Assembly: GCA_963575745.1 (NCBI GenBank)
Contig: CAUYUJ010009435.1
Span: 250,020 to 290,019, forward strand
Direction: 5' to 3'
DNA length: 40,000 nt
From: Prorocentrum cordatum
Lineage: Eukaryota; Sar; Dinophyceae; Prorocentrales; Prorocentraceae
Below the pieces are notes generated by a model. It made no database searches, was not told the DNA's origin, and saw only the letters and a list, made by a program, of their open reading frames with translations. The position numbers and the translations under genes were made by a program. Below are positions 28,490-39,524 of this stretch, one piece after another; position 1 is the first letter of the stretch, and every line of letters starts with the position of its first letter.

Positions 28490-28565
28490 GGCGCCAAAGG
28501 TGCCCCAAGCGGCCCCAAGACGTCTTGGAAGAACCCCGAAGGACCCCCCAAAGAGGCCCGACACC
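28490..28565. repeat. Short CCAAGA-type array
   Basis: TGCCCCAAGCGGCCCCAAGA and following words, a short outlier of the 13-18 kb family. It is followed by a plus-strand ATG frame (28690-28884) with a hydrophobic, Ala/Arg-rich start that could mimic a targeting peptide but continues into low-complexity sequence. Confidence 0.5.
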
Positions 28566-28946
28566 AGTCCGACAACAAGACAGATGTCACATGTCACGGA
28601 CGCTTGAGCAAACGTAGCTCGAAGCGTCGCCGCGCAGACCGCCGCGCCGGCACGGTGGCGGACCGCGCCGCGGGCACCATAAGATTCACATGTTCGCGCT
28701 GCGACTGCGTCTGGCGGCCTTTGCCGCCCGCGCTTGGAACGCGCCCAGGGCGCTTGCATTGGCCGGGCCCTCTTCTTGGATGGTTCGCTGCGTTCGGGCG
28801 CCGAGCAGGCGGCGCAATGCTAGCGCGGGCGCGAGGCCCCCTCGCTTGCCTTCCCGGGGGCAAAAGAGGGGGGAGGGGGGGTAGGGGGGGGCGAGGCGCG
28901 GCGACGGATGGCGGAGCAGGGATGCAAAGAGGAAGGGCGAGGGACA

Positions 28947-28988
28947 GGGGGGGGGGGGGGGGGGGGCAAGGTGCGCCCCCCCCCCCGG
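28947..28988 (+). repeat. G20 and C13 homopolymers back to back
   Basis: Twenty consecutive G (28947-28966), nine mixed bases, then thirteen C (28976-28988). It can form a hairpin or a G-quadruplex; homopolymers of this length are also error-prone in sequencing. Confidence 0.9.
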
Positions 28989-28989
28989 A

Positions 28990-31460
28990 GCCGCAGCCGC
29001 CTTCCACCCCATCCAGGGGGCAGAGAAAGAAGAAGGGAGCAAAGAGCAGGAGGACGACGACGGAGAGAAAAATGCCAGCGGCACGCCTATATATACCAAC
29101 TGTCGCGATTCGGGCGGGCGCGCTGTCATCGAAGCGCTGCAATCCCGACGCCTGCTGAATTCGCGAGTTCCCCCCATCGCCGCGCAACAGAAGGGCAGCG
29201 GGCCCCAAAAGGAAGCCCCGCGCAGGTAGCGGCGGCATTCCGCGCGGATGCTCTGACGCTGGCGCCGCGGATCGACGAGGTGGGGCCACGCGCGGGGCCT
29301 ACGACCCAGACTGGCCGCGGCGTGCTCGACAGCAGCGTAGATATTGCGCCGGGCCTCTCCGGCACCTCCGCCCCGTCGACATCGGACCAGGCTGCCGGCG
29401 CCACCTGTTGGACGTGGCCAGAGAAGCCGCTGTCGGTCTCCAGTGGTGTAGCCAACAAGGCCGATGGTGAACCGCCATCGGCGGTGCTGGCGGCGCCCTC
29501 GGGAACGCCGATGACACGGTCATCGAACAATCCGTCGGGGCCCCGTCCGGCGCCTGCCACCAGTGAGGGCTCGCCACCAAAGATGGCATGAATCAACTTC
29601 GCCGATGAGCTGGTGGGCGTCGAACTTGACGCCGTCGAAAATGGATCTGTCGGAAGTCGCTCGGGTTGAGAAGTGACCGACAGATGGCCGAGCTGCGGGT
29701 GCAGCCAGACCGATTGCCCGCGGACTTCCTGCCGCGCATGAGGCGCGCGGCGAAAGCGTCCGGCAGCTGGAAGCCTCTGCGAAACAAATGGCGCAGGGCT
29801 TCGAGCGTGCCAGGTCTGCTCGGCGACCTGCGCGCCAGTCGCGACCTCCCAGTGGCCGAAGGTCTTGCTCCTGGAGCCTGGCGCGACGCGCTCCAGGATG
29901 TCCTCCGCGCGGTCCCAGGCAGAGCCTGCTGCTCGCGCCAAGCCGGCGCCCGCGTCGTCGAAGACGGCGCCGATGAAGGCCCGGGCGTCTTGTAAACTCG
30001 GCTCGGCGGCGCTCGACCGCCACCGTGCCTCGAGCCGGGCCCGCAGAAATGGCCGCCCCCCAGGGCCGGCCCAGCCCGGCCCGCCCCTCGAGCTCGGGGC
30101 CCCGTCGAATTCCGCCGCGTCGCCAACCTCGAAGCGGCGCCCCCCGGGCTCGGCGGCGCGGGCCAGGGGAGCGCGGCCGCCGCGCGATCTCGGCGCGATC
30201 TCGGATGCGCCGCAGAAGTCCGCCAGGCTGCACTGCTGCGCCGGTGGGGAACCGTGCGCCGGCGCCGCAGGCGCCAGATGCCTCGCCCTCTTCGTCTGCT
30301 CCTGGCGGCAGCGCGGGCACGTGGCGCAGCGCCGCGCGTGGATAAGGCGGTTGCTAGTAGAGGTAGCGCGCGCTAGCATCGAGTCGAAGTTCGCCGCGGC
30401 GCCATTACGCTCTAGCTGCTCCGCAGCACGGAGCCGCGTTGCTCGACGAAGCGAGCGCGCCGACGAGGACCTCGAATATCCACGAGAACGCCTCGCCGTT
30501 CGATCTCCCCCAAGAGATGCGCCGAGGTCATCGGGCCCTTGGCAATTCCATGGAACGCAACCATCACGCCGAACAACTGAACCTATGAGCAGTCGATGGC
30601 GGCCTGCAGCGCCTGGGCCCGCCGGCCGCGCAGTCTTGAACTCGGCCCATGAGTTCCGCCGCCCCGCGTCGCAGTCGTCGCCGCTCTTCGTCGCGAGGCT
30701 TGGGGGGAAAGCAATGGGGTGCTGCACCTGCCCGTCGCGACCAATTGCAGTGACCGAATTGCTGCAGTGAGCCGTCTGGCGGCGCTGGCCGCTGCTGCCG
30801 GCCGCGGCGCCAACGCTGCTGGAGTCGGCTGTCCGTCGTTTGCTCTTCGCGGGATCACCCTCGCCGGAACCCGGAGCCACGGGCCGCGGCGTTCCGGAGG
30901 TGTCCTGGACTCGCAGCGCCCCTGGCCACCCGCGCCGCGCGCGCTCCCGGCGCGGGCCGCCGCTGCTGGGATGGACCTGGCGGCCGCCGCTGACCCAGAT
31001 GCGCAGGAAACAAGGGCGTCGGCGGCGATGGCGGCGCTGGGGCGCATGCGCCAGGACGAGAGATGATCGGCGATCGTCCCCAGACACGTTGGCCAAGAGA
31101 GCGCAGGCCTTGACCTTTGCCCTTGCCATGTCGCCGGGTGGCTCTCCAGGCGCGGCGCGCAGGCTCGAGGTCGGCGAAGCTGCGCCAGCGCTTCGGCGAG
31201 CTCGCGAGCCCGGAGAAGGCGCGCGCTGCGTCGCTCCACGGGGGCGTCGCGCAGCTCGGGATCGCCCGCGGCGTCGCCGTCGCAGAATGGGCAGACGGCG
31301 TCAGAGCGAGCGCCGGGGGCGAACCCTCGCGCCGGCGGCGGCAGCCGGCGCGGGCGGGCTCGGCGCCGCCCCCCCGCGCAGCTGCAGCTGGACCCAGGCC
31401 GCCGCCGCTCGATCCGGCCGCGGCGCCGCGGGCGCCCTGATCTCGCGGGGGCGCGCCCGC
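28990..31460. other. Very GC-rich region with ambiguous open frames
   Basis: Both strands are open for long distances. The longest frame is minus 31129-29126 (667 codons, ATG start), but its first 220 residues have an Arg/Ser-rich, non-coding composition. Only a central part (about 30030-29800) reads like protein (FIGAVFDDAGAGLARAAG, then DILERVAPGSRSKTFGHWEV). On the plus strand, 29666-29995 is equally plausible (LPADFLPRMRRAAKASGSW). I cannot decide which, if either, was coding. This may be a decayed gene or retroelement. Confidence 0.3.
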
Positions 31461-32503
31461 ATGGAAGGCGCGCCTCTGGGCCGCGTGGGCCGCCGAGACG
31501 AGGTTGCCCGGCGGCCCCTCGACCATGCGACTGACGCGCCGCAGCTGGCCCGTCGCGCGCGCGACCTGATATGGGCGTTCGCGGGGCGGGCCGCGCCGCG
31601 GCGAGGCCAGGTCGCGGCTGGCCGGATGCGTCGCAGCAAGGAGAGGCTAAGCAAGGCCCTCGTAGCCTATCGTGAATTGACCAGTTTGCCGCGCCAGGTT
31701 GCGGGGAATCTCGAAACATTCGAGGAGGTCTGTCGTTGCGCCCGCGCGGCAGTCGGTTGACGTTCTTCAATGCCGACGCTGCCGACGCGCGCCCCCTCGC
31801 CCAGTTGGCCCCGCGGCTCGGCCAAACTGTGCGCGGGGAGAATCACTGGCTCGCCGTTGATGAGCCCTCCCTGGATCAGGACAGCCCGTGGCCGGCGCGG
31901 CGCGACGAGACGCGGGCTGCCTGGCGAAACTCGTCGCAGTCTGAGTTCGCCGCTGACAAGATCATCGCCTTGCGCGCCCACTCCTGGAAGGACACTCGAG
32001 TTCGCTGCTCAGGCCCCCAGGCGCGGAGGTGTCGCGCGTTGCCGCCGCCGCCACGCACCCCCATGCAGTCGATGCGCCTGGCAACGGCATGCGCGGCCGC
32101 TCCGACGGCCTTCCATTTGGAATGCGCATCCCTCCGCGCGTCGCCGAAGCGCCGGAGGACGGGGGCCCACCGGCAGCGTTGCTCGGGCAGCGCGCCTCGG
32201 CGTCGCCGCGGATACATGCCCTCGATGCGTTCTTCCTCGTCTGCGTGGGCGCCTGCTTTTGCCGCGTGGCCGTCGTGCTCCCGGCCGGCACTTGGAGCAT
32301 CCCGTGGCACTGTTGGGGGCATGTTCCTCTCACGTTACGTCGCCGCCGTGCTAAGCGCCGCCGACTCCACGATCGTCGAAAGAAGCGCCCATATGGGCAG
32401 AAGCATGCCAGGCAACCGGGAACGCGCGGGTGAGCTGAAAAGTGACGCACCAAAAAATCGAAAAAGGACCGGGGTGCAAAAGAGCTGGCGATGTAGGTGT
32501 TGA
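31461..32503 (+). pseudogene. Coding-like segments in two frames, unknown product
   Basis: An ATG at 31461 opens 99 residues ending at 31760, with a well-balanced C-terminal half (MRRSKERLSKALVAYRELTS, then GNLETFEEVCRCARAAV). From 31736 a second frame continues with LTFFNADAADARPLAQLAPR, ENHWLAVDEPSLDQD, RAAWRNSSQSEFAADKIIAL and RAHSWKDTRVRCSG to about 32010, then becomes less convincing. The two overlap by about 25 bases, so a single frameshift near 31745 (mutation, error or small intron) would join them. I do not recognise the family. The lack of a clean end suggests a decayed gene or retroelement part. Confidence 0.35.
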
Positions 32504-32782
32504 CTGCGATGGAACCTGCTTCACCCAAATCCGCTTCGCTGTCCCGCGGAGCTCTGGTGACGAGGTCGCGGCGACCCTGCATTGCCTCCCCGCGACGCTT
32601 TGCCTGTTGCTTCCAGGGCATTTTTAAATGAAGAATCGCAAAGAATCTGGATTCTCCCCCGTCGCCATACATGTGAACATGGTGTTCACCAGCTGTCTGA
32701 AACTTGCGGCTACACCAGCAAGCGGTCGCATTGAAAGCATAGGGCCGGCAAAACGCGCTGACGCACTCAACGCAAGACCAGG

Positions 32783-33022
32783 ATGGATTGCCGAAAGGTC
32801 CTGCGCGATGCGGAATTCGTGGTGGTCATCGGCGGAGGCGCGACCAGGACCCTTGAAGGTTCAGTCGAAGGCATTGTAGTTGTAGTGATTGTGCGCACTC
32901 CCCGTCAATGGTCCTGGCGGATGGGTTGCTGCACAGACGGGCCGTATAATAACGTATGCAGCAATGGTGAACGGGAACAGGTGCACGAAAACGAAACTAA
33001 AAACGGACGAGTAGCAGGATGA
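32783..33022 (+). CDS. Small ATG-started open frame, unknown product
   Basis: 79 residues from an ATG, ending TGA. The composition is balanced, with a hydrophobic stretch (GIVVVVIVRT, residues about 30-39) and Cys-containing middle (MGCCTDGPYNNVC). It lies in one of the lower-GC parts of the window, where a frame this long is less expected by chance. No family recognised; it could be an exon or chance. Confidence 0.25.
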   Translation: MDCRKVLRDAEFVVVIGGGATRTLEGSVEGIVVVVIVRTPRQWSWRMGCCTDGPYNNVCSNGEREQVHENETKNGRVAG

Positions 33023-33235
33023 ACAGCGGCGGAAGGTTGGAGCCATTGCTGTCAAAATGCGGCAGAACATGGCGAGGCCGCGGCAACGGTGCATTGTGAA
33101 TTGGATTTGTCTAGCAGCGGGTCAAATAGCGGGCGCGGGGCATGGTACCGGCTGGACAACGGCAGCGGGTGGTCGAGGCAACGATGGTGTTAGACAGGCA
33201 GGACAAGGAACGCATCTCGTTCGAGCGAGGGTGAG

Positions 33236-33360
33236 CGAGGAGGAGGAGGAGGGGGAACGAGGAGGGAAGAGAGACGGAGGAGGAAAAGGAGAAACAACAA
33301 AGGGCAAAAAGGGGGGACGACGGGGGGGGGGTGGAACGAGGGGGGGGGGGGCCGCGCGCC
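33236..33360 (+). repeat. GGA tract with G runs
   Basis: GAGGAGGAGGAGG repeats, then two G runs of about 9-11 bases near 33320-33350. Faces the CCT array that starts 200 bases later. Confidence 0.85.
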
Positions 33361-33562
33361 TGCTGGGCCAACACCCTGGCGGTCATCTCGGCGAGCTCCT
33401 CGTCCGTGCAGTGCTGCCTCCCAGGCCCACAGAGGTGGCGGGTGGCCCCGAAAAGGAAGGCCCAGGCCCGAACCCCTTTTGCAGGAGGTGGCAACACAGG
33501 GGTCTGGCAGGGACCAAACCATTGGTCATCCACCACCTTCTGTATGGTGAGGACGTACTTTG

Positions 33563-34250
33563 TCCTCCTCCTGATCATTATCCTGCTTTTCCTCGTCGTC
33601 CTCCGCCTCATCCTCCTCCTCCTCCTCTTCCTCGTCCTCGTCCTCCTCCTCCAAATTCTCCGAATAATCCTCCTCCGCCCCCCTCCTCCTCGTTTTCCTC
33701 TTCCTCCTCCTCCTCCTCCTCCTCCTCCTCTCCCTCCTCTTCTCCTCGGTCTTCCTCCTCCTCCTCCTCTTCCTCCTCCTCCTCCTTCCCCTCCTCCTCC
33801 TCCTCTTCCTCCTCCTCCTCGTTATGACTGGTTTCCTCCTCCTCGCCCTCCTCCTCCTCCTCCTCCTGCTCTTCTTCCTCTTCCTCCTCTTCCCCTCCTC
33901 CTCTTCACCCTTGTCCTCCTTAGTATCCTCCTCCTCATCATCCTCCTTCTCCTCCTCCATCTCCCTCCTCATCTTCCTACTCCTCCTCCTCCCCTTCCTC
34001 CTACTCCTCCTCCTCCTCCTCCTCCTCCTCCTCCTCCTCCTCCTCCTCAGTATCCTCCTCATCCCCCTCGCCCTCCTCCTCCTCCTCCTCCTCTTCCTCC
34101 TCGTCTTCTTCCTCCTCCTCTTCCTCCTCCTCTTCCTCCTCCTCGTCCTCCTCGTCCCCCTCCTCCTCCTCCTCGTCCTCCTCGTCCTCCTCGTCCTCCT
34201 CGTCCTCCTCGTCCTCCTCGTCCTCGTCCTCCTCGCCCTCGTCCTCCTCG
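33563..34250 (+). repeat. ~690-bp CCT/CTC/GTC array
   Basis: The longest simple-sequence array in the window. CCT units carry frequent TTC, GTC and CTAC variants. Near the right end GTCCTCCTC repeats regularly (34140-34250). Part is inside the minus-strand acidic frame at 34001-34459. Confidence 0.95.
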
Positions 34251-34459
34251 ACCCAAGCCATCGCGAAGTCCTTGTCCGCGCCACAGGCCACATACGCCAC
34301 CGAATAGCCGCAGCCAGAGGCGGATGGCGCCTCCGAGCTACTGAAACTGCAAAACGAGTTACAGCGCTCGCGAGTGTCTCTCGCCCGCGCGAATGATGTC
34401 CGCCGACCTGAACGTGGCCACAAGGAACCTCCAGACCTTGCCCACCATGAACCTGGCAT
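34001..34459 (-). CDS. Possible acidic-tail exon, unknown product
   Basis: ATG at 34459, 152 residues. The first 70 residues are mixed (SFSSSEAPSASGCGYSVAYV, then GADKDFAMAW), then a Glu/Asp-only tail begins (VEEDEGEEDEDEEDEED). In the tail most repeat interruptions change GAG to GAC or GAA, so acidity is kept. The frame ends at a TAG inside the array. Extreme acidic tails occur in many nuclear proteins, but nothing here identifies one. The alternative is a microsatellite read through by chance. Confidence 0.3.
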   Translation of the reverse strand: MPGSWWARSGGSLWPRSGRRTSFARARDTRERCNSFCSFSSSEAPSASGCGYSVAYVACGADKDFAMAWVEEDEGEEDEDEEDEEDEEDEEDEEDEEEEEGDEEDEEEEEEEEEEEEEDEEEEEEEEEEGEGDEEDTEEEEEEEEEEEEEEE

Positions 34460-35655
34460 GGGGACCTGGCCAAGTCAGAGAGGACCCTGGAGCCCCAGGG
34501 CCCCGCAGCCGGCGGCCCCTCGCAGGCCACTGAAAGTCGAGCAGTCACCTGCGATCCACGACGCCAAACCCACACACGCAACGCACCACATACCACTCAC
34601 GCCGCCCCCATCCACGACCACCTGGAGCGGGTGAAGGACATGCTGGCACGCCTCCCTGTTGGAGGCAGCACGGACACGCGCGAAATCTGCCCTCAGAAGA
34701 ACGGGTCGCACCGAGGTGGGCGGCGGCGGATACACCCTGAGAGCGGGCACGCGATGCGAATTCACAGCTCGAGCAGACTTGATTTTGTCCGTAGCATTCA
34801 CAGAATCAATATCAGACACGGTGAGCCCAACTGCGCGCAACCCAAGATTCCCACTGCTTCAGCACCTGAGCTTTGGCACACTAAGCTTTACGAGTGGCCT
34901 CAAGCACACGCGAACGACTGCGCTGCCACTGGGCCCATTCATCCGCTAAGTCATTGCCAACTTTGTGAAGATGAAACGCGAGGCCAGCCTGCACGTTCGC
35001 GCTCGAGCTGAGCGCGCGCACTTTGCCCGTGCCCACGTACTCGATCCTTCCCTAGTCGCCTGCGAGCCTCCCGACCTGACTCCAAATCTCGGCGCAGGCC
35101 GACCTGAAGAAAACCAACAATCACGCCCACGACGGTACAAACCACCATGCACGAACGCACTAGCTGCGTGGAACACAAAGTCGGGGCTCGAATGCTGACG
35201 ACCTCTGAATGCTGAAGACCTCTGAGCAACGCGACCAGCTCAGCAACGCCTATGTCAGAACGTCCCATGACCAGCGTGCCACACAAGACGGACCTCGCGC
35301 GCGTCGCGGATGGTTCGACCGACGCGGTGATCCCGGCTAGGGCCTGCGAGGCTGCTGGGAGAGATTGGTCCATCTAGGACCTGCCAAGAAAGACATGCGA
35401 TCGGCGGGGACGTGGCCGCCAGGAGGGCGATGACGAGGAGGAGGCACAGGGACAAGGAGTCCGCGTGCCAGTTCTGGTGGCTGGAGCGGTCCTTTAAGGG
35501 GCAGACGTGCATCTAGCAAGTGGTAAAAGCAGATCTAGTGAAACGAACAGGGATGACAACTGACGCAGTCGACAAGGGCCTCCGTCTCAAACAGGGGGAG
35601 GGAAGATGGCGCAAGGAGGGGTAACAAATATCGAGATATCCGACAGAATCACTGA
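34460..35655. other. Lower-GC sequence without a clear gene
   Basis: Few repeats. Short frames are open on both strands (for example plus 34631-35011 and minus 34951-35373) with mixed composition but no domain that I recognise. It could be intron or intergenic. Confidence 0.35.
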
Positions 35656-36003
35656 TGGAAGAAAATCGCTGCTGGAAGGAAGGGGGGAAGCGGAGTGGAG
35701 CGGACCACTATCTGGTCGGGTGAGCGCGGCTGCGCACAGAATGAGCTCTTGAACCGCACGGCGGCACAGCCCGCGCGGACCCGTCGAAGCTGCGACACGA
35801 AGCAGCCGCTGCAGGCTGCGAGCGTGCAACGGGAGAGTGGAGAGGAGGGGGAGCAGTCAGGCCCACTGCCTCCCCTCCTACCCCTAGAGCCCCTTCCCCT
35901 CCGCCCTCCACCTTCTCCTCACCACTACCAGCACAAGCAGCAACACCACAGACGTCGTCATCTTCACCCCGATTACAACCAGGACCATCGTCGTCAGCAC
36001 CAT

Positions 36004-36243
36004 TGTCCTCCTCCTGCTTCTCCTCCTCCTCATCCTACTCCTCCTCCTCATCCTCCTCCTATTCCTCCTCCTCCTCCTCCTTCTCCTCCTCCTCCGCGTC
36101 CGTATCCTCATGCTCCTCATCTACATCCCTCCTTTCCTTCCTGCCTTCCCCATCTATCCTCCTCCTCCCCTCCACATCCGCCTCACCTCCTCCTCCTCCT
36201 CCTCCTCCTCCTCCTCCTCCTCCTTCTCCTCCTCCTCCTTCTC
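36004..36243 (+). repeat. CCT array
   Basis: CCT units with CAT, GTC and TTC interruptions, ending in a pure run. A plus-strand frame open from 35656 (no ATG) runs through it to 36327, with mixed then His/Pro-rich composition; I consider this frame doubtful. Confidence 0.9.
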
Positions 36244-36373
36244 CAGAGAGAGCACAAGGACAACGAGATAACGGAGGTGGAGGCGTATGTAGGCTGTACT
36301 GCAGAGGCGTATGTACGCGTGTGTTGAGGACGGGGGGCACGACAAGCGTAGTATGGAAGAAGGTGTGGAATAG

Positions 36374-37345
36374 CAGCAGCTGCAGGGGGAGGATGGTGAT
36401 GAGGAGGAAGAAACACAGCAGGAGCAGGAGGAGCCTGAGGCGGGACAGGCGGACGATGAGCGGAAGAGCAGGAGGACGCGGAGAAGGGAGGGAGCGGAAA
36501 TGAATCTCGGAGTGCAGGGGGATCGGGGGACGGAGTGAGGGAGGTGCCGTCGGAGGAGGGCGAGGGCAGTGGTGGGGACGAGGGTAGGATGGTGAGGATG
36601 CCGAGGCGGAGGCGGAGGAGGAGGAGGGCGAGGAGGTCGACGTGCAGCACAACTGGGGGGCTCGGGCCGAGCCCAGCACCTTGCCCCCGACCCCGCCCGC
36701 CCGTCGTCTGACTCGTCGTTGACCAGGTCCCTGAACGCCTCCTTCCCGGCAACGGGGACGGCTCACGACTCACTACCAGCTGCAGTGCCCCGTCCTTCCC
36801 AAGCCTGCTCTGCTCCCCGCTCTCCTCCACTTCCGTCCCTCTGCTCGCCACTCTTCCGAGTTCTGCCTCTGCGAACGTGGCGGTCGAGGCGCGGAACTCG
36901 TTCGCCCTGTTCGTGAGCAGAATGGACGAAAACGCCAAGGCCAAGCACGACCTCCGTCTCTACACAGGGACTGCCCGCGCCATGGTCGAGATTGTCCAAA
37001 GCGTGCAGACAAACCCTTGGGAGCAGGTTTGACTGTTGAAGACAAGCCTTTCCAGGATGAGGGCTGGCAGGACTTCCTCCCGCCTCACGAGCAGGCTCCC
37101 TCTCCGCGGTACGGCAGGTTCGTGTCGTGCCGACTTCGGCGTCGGTTCCTGACACTGCGGGGATCGTTCAACCTTGAAGGATCGGCCGTTTCCGAAACGT
37201 CAGATCGTTCAACATCGACCGTTTACCGTTTCTGGGTCGCAGGCGGCGCAAGCGGCGGGGTCGCCGCCAGTCGACACGACGAGAATCTACCGTACCCTTC
37301 TCCCTCCCCCCCTCCTCGAGGAGGAAACTTCAATGCAGCTTGATA
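36374..37345 (+). CDS. Possible multi-exon or frameshifted gene for an acidic protein
   Basis: Successive frames each read like protein. 36374-36538 is acidic then basic (GEDGDEEEETQQEQEEPEAG, then DERKSRRTRRREGAEMN). 36588-36719 follows (DGEDAEAEAEEEEGEEVDV, then QHNWGARAEPSTLPPTPPAR). 36712-37032 ends with VAVEARNSFALFVSRMDENA and VEIVQSVQTNPWEQV before TGA. An overlapping frame to 37345 has GLTVEDKPFQDEGWQDFLPP. The order acidic, basic cluster, acidic, then helical segment suits a nuclear-type protein. Small introns or frameshifts are needed to join the parts. No start codon is assigned and the family is unknown. Confidence 0.35.
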
Positions 37346-37790
37346 GCGCCAGTAAGAGGGGTTAAGGGTGAGGAGGAGAAGGAGCAGAGTGAGGATGGAC
37401 GAGGGGGAAAGGCATGAGCGGAAGAGGGGGGCCAGAAGAAGGGATGAGGGGGAAGAGGAGGCCATAGTGCAGTCAGGGGGCGCCCTAGGCCCTAGCCTGA
37501 GAAGATGAAAGATAGGGAAGGGGAAGAATAGGCCAGGGAAGACGAGACCAGGAAGGGCACGGGATAGAACGATGACTTGCCTCTGGCAACGCACGTCCGA
37601 CGAAAGAGGCAACGGCGGGGGCGGGGAAGCGAAAGGACACGGACATTGGTGAAAAGGAGAAGATCTGGGGCAGGAGGGGGAGGGGGAAGCACGTGGAGGA
37701 AGGGGGGGGAAGAAGGAGTGGGCGTGGACGAGGAGGAGCGTGGAGGAGGGCGGAGTGGCGACGAGGAGGAGACTCCGACGTCGTGTTCTG
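37346..37790 (+). repeat. Purine-rich GGA/GAAG stretches
   Basis: Degenerate GAGGAGAAGGAG-type sequence, with a more regular part at 37660-37770. Confidence 0.7.
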
Positions 37791-38303
37791 TTCTGCACGG
37801 GGCCCCCGGAGGTGTGGAACCCGTCCCTGGGACCGCATTCATCCCCGAGTCTTTGACAGTCCAGGGGCTATGTGCTATGTGAAGGCACCTGGAGGCCGAA
37901 AATAACAAATCCCAAGCATCTTGCATCCGCCACCACGCCTGGTGCACGTTGGGGCGTCTTAGAATGCTCCTGTGCTGTATGGTAGGGTTTCTTCAATGCT
38001 TTCTAGTAGGGCCGACCTCATCCCAAGGCCGCACCCGCTCTTGGAAAATCGCTCCTCTGAGGAGTAGATGTTGGATAGCCCCCTAACGCATTACTGTCTG
38101 GAGAGGTCTTTTCCCACAGGAGCTCTGGTCGATCAGTGGACACGCGGCCTGCAATCGCGGTGCTGCGGGGGCACTGCAGGTGGACGTCAGGGCGCCGCCA
38201 ATGGGCGAAACAAACTTACAAGAGGACTGTATGTGTTGAATTGCACAAAGTGCAGAGGAAGAGATTGTACAAGAGGGATAATCTTGAAGCCGCGGTAGCC
38301 TGT
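37791..38303. other. Probable 3' flank of the LINE fragment
   Basis: Non-repetitive, lower-GC sequence downstream of the minus-strand LINE fragment. No poly-A or obvious tail on the minus strand. No independent gene seen. Confidence 0.35.
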
Positions 38304-38903
38304 CTACGCAAAACCAAATTCTATAACGTCCTTCATCTCTGTTGGTGACAATCGTGAAAATCCAGCAGCGTTCTGCAGTGGGTTCCGGAAGCGCTGCTTG
38401 GCGTGTAGCAGAAGGTCGTCCCACCATCTGGTTCTTGGGTGTCCAACCTGTCGCTGCGTCGGTAAATGTTCATCGTATTCAGGCTCCCAATTTAGGATTA
38501 AGCGTGACCGTTCCTTCGCACTGTTGGCATACAGTACCCGCAAACGTGTCCATTTACGCTTTTTGATTATGGTGGTCTCATCTGCGATCCCCGACTCTGA
38601 AGAATTATGTTCAACATGTTGCGTTGCACGACGGATACACTCCGGCCAAGGTTCTAAGGCATCTTCCTGTAAGTGGTCGGCATCTGCGGTTGGGAGTGGT
38701 TGCGTGCTGTAAGCATCCCCTCCGCTGCTGGCACAGGATGCAGACTCGTTGTCTTCTGGGTCGTCGTCGTCGTCGTCGTCGTTGTCGCTGTCGGGGTTGC
38801 GGCGGGGCTCTCCTCTTGTTATCTCAAGCTTCTCTCTTCGAGGCGGCTTGATGACTTCTTGCACAACGTCCCACCCTCCGCGGGGGGAAGTTACGGTCAC
38901 CAT
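38304..38903 (-). pseudogene. LINE ORF2 C-terminal fragment
   Basis: A 199-codon minus-strand frame. Residues about 40-52 are an acidic linker (DSDNDDDDDDDPEDNE). Next come EPWPECIRRATQHVE, a KKRKW element, RSRLILNWEPEYDEHLP, and QVGHPRTRWWDDLL. The order acidic linker, EPW-xx-I-RATxxxE, KRKW, LxWEP, then GRPRTRWxDD-like motif (Gly-His-Pro here) matches what I know of the region after the reverse transcriptase domain in dinoflagellate LINE ORF2 proteins. The reverse transcriptase domain itself is not present upstream, consistent with 5' truncation. The frame leaves the expected sequence after about residue 180. Confidence 0.65.
38760..38783 (+). repeat. (GTC)8 microsatellite in the LINE acidic linker
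   Basis: Eight GTC units encode the Asp run of the minus-strand LINE frame. Confidence 0.85.
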
Positions 38904-39524
38904 CCCGACTGGAGAAGCAACGATCTGACATCACGGGCCCGGCCCACCCCTGCCGATAGAGGGAGGGAAGGGCTATAATAATAAGAATGAAGAAGAAGAG
39001 GCAGCGGAAATAAGAAGGACAACAGGTCCTTCCAGCCGGCGGTTCACGGCTGTGCAGCTCAAAACACAGCGCGTCCAAGTCACGAGTCAAGGATGACAGA
39101 GTCGTGATGCACCCCTTTGTGCTGCCAAACGTCGCGCGGTGTTCCACCGTGGTCCGTCGTAATGCTCACAGCCGTGCCGCTTGCCACGCTACACGACCCT
39201 CTGCTGGGTGCCGAAGACGTGCTGCTGCTCCCAATCGTGCTCCTGGGCATCGCGCAGCGTGTCGCCGGCAAGCTGAGCATTGGCGTGCAGTCGACTCTTC
39301 TGCACGACCCGCCGGGCATGGCCTTGGCGTGGCGCTAGGCGTGGCACGGCCAGGGCCCGCCACTATCCCCCGCCGAAGGAAGCGCCCTCCCGGGGTCCAA
39401 ACGCACTCATGTTTCGAGCCGCACCCAGCCGTGGCGGCGAGAAGCCCCCAAGCGGTCACCCAAAAATGACGACAGAGGCCTCCTGTCCCCAACTTCTGCT
39501 GGCCGGAAACACTGCTGGGCCACC
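38904..39524. other. No clear gene
   Basis: Mixed sequence upstream of the LINE fragment and downstream of the partial gene at 39525, with open frames on both strands and no recognised domain. The 3' untranslated region or an intron of the partial gene could lie here. Confidence 0.35.

Noticed and set aside
28690-28884. Plus-strand ATG frame with a targeting-peptide-like start
   Set aside because: The Ala/Leu/Arg start is suggestive but the frame continues into G-rich low complexity with no mature protein.
29126-31129. 667-codon minus-strand frame as a gene
   Set aside because: Much of it has an Arg/Ser/Ala composition typical of the wrong frame in GC-rich DNA, and plus-strand frames in the same region look equally or more protein-like.
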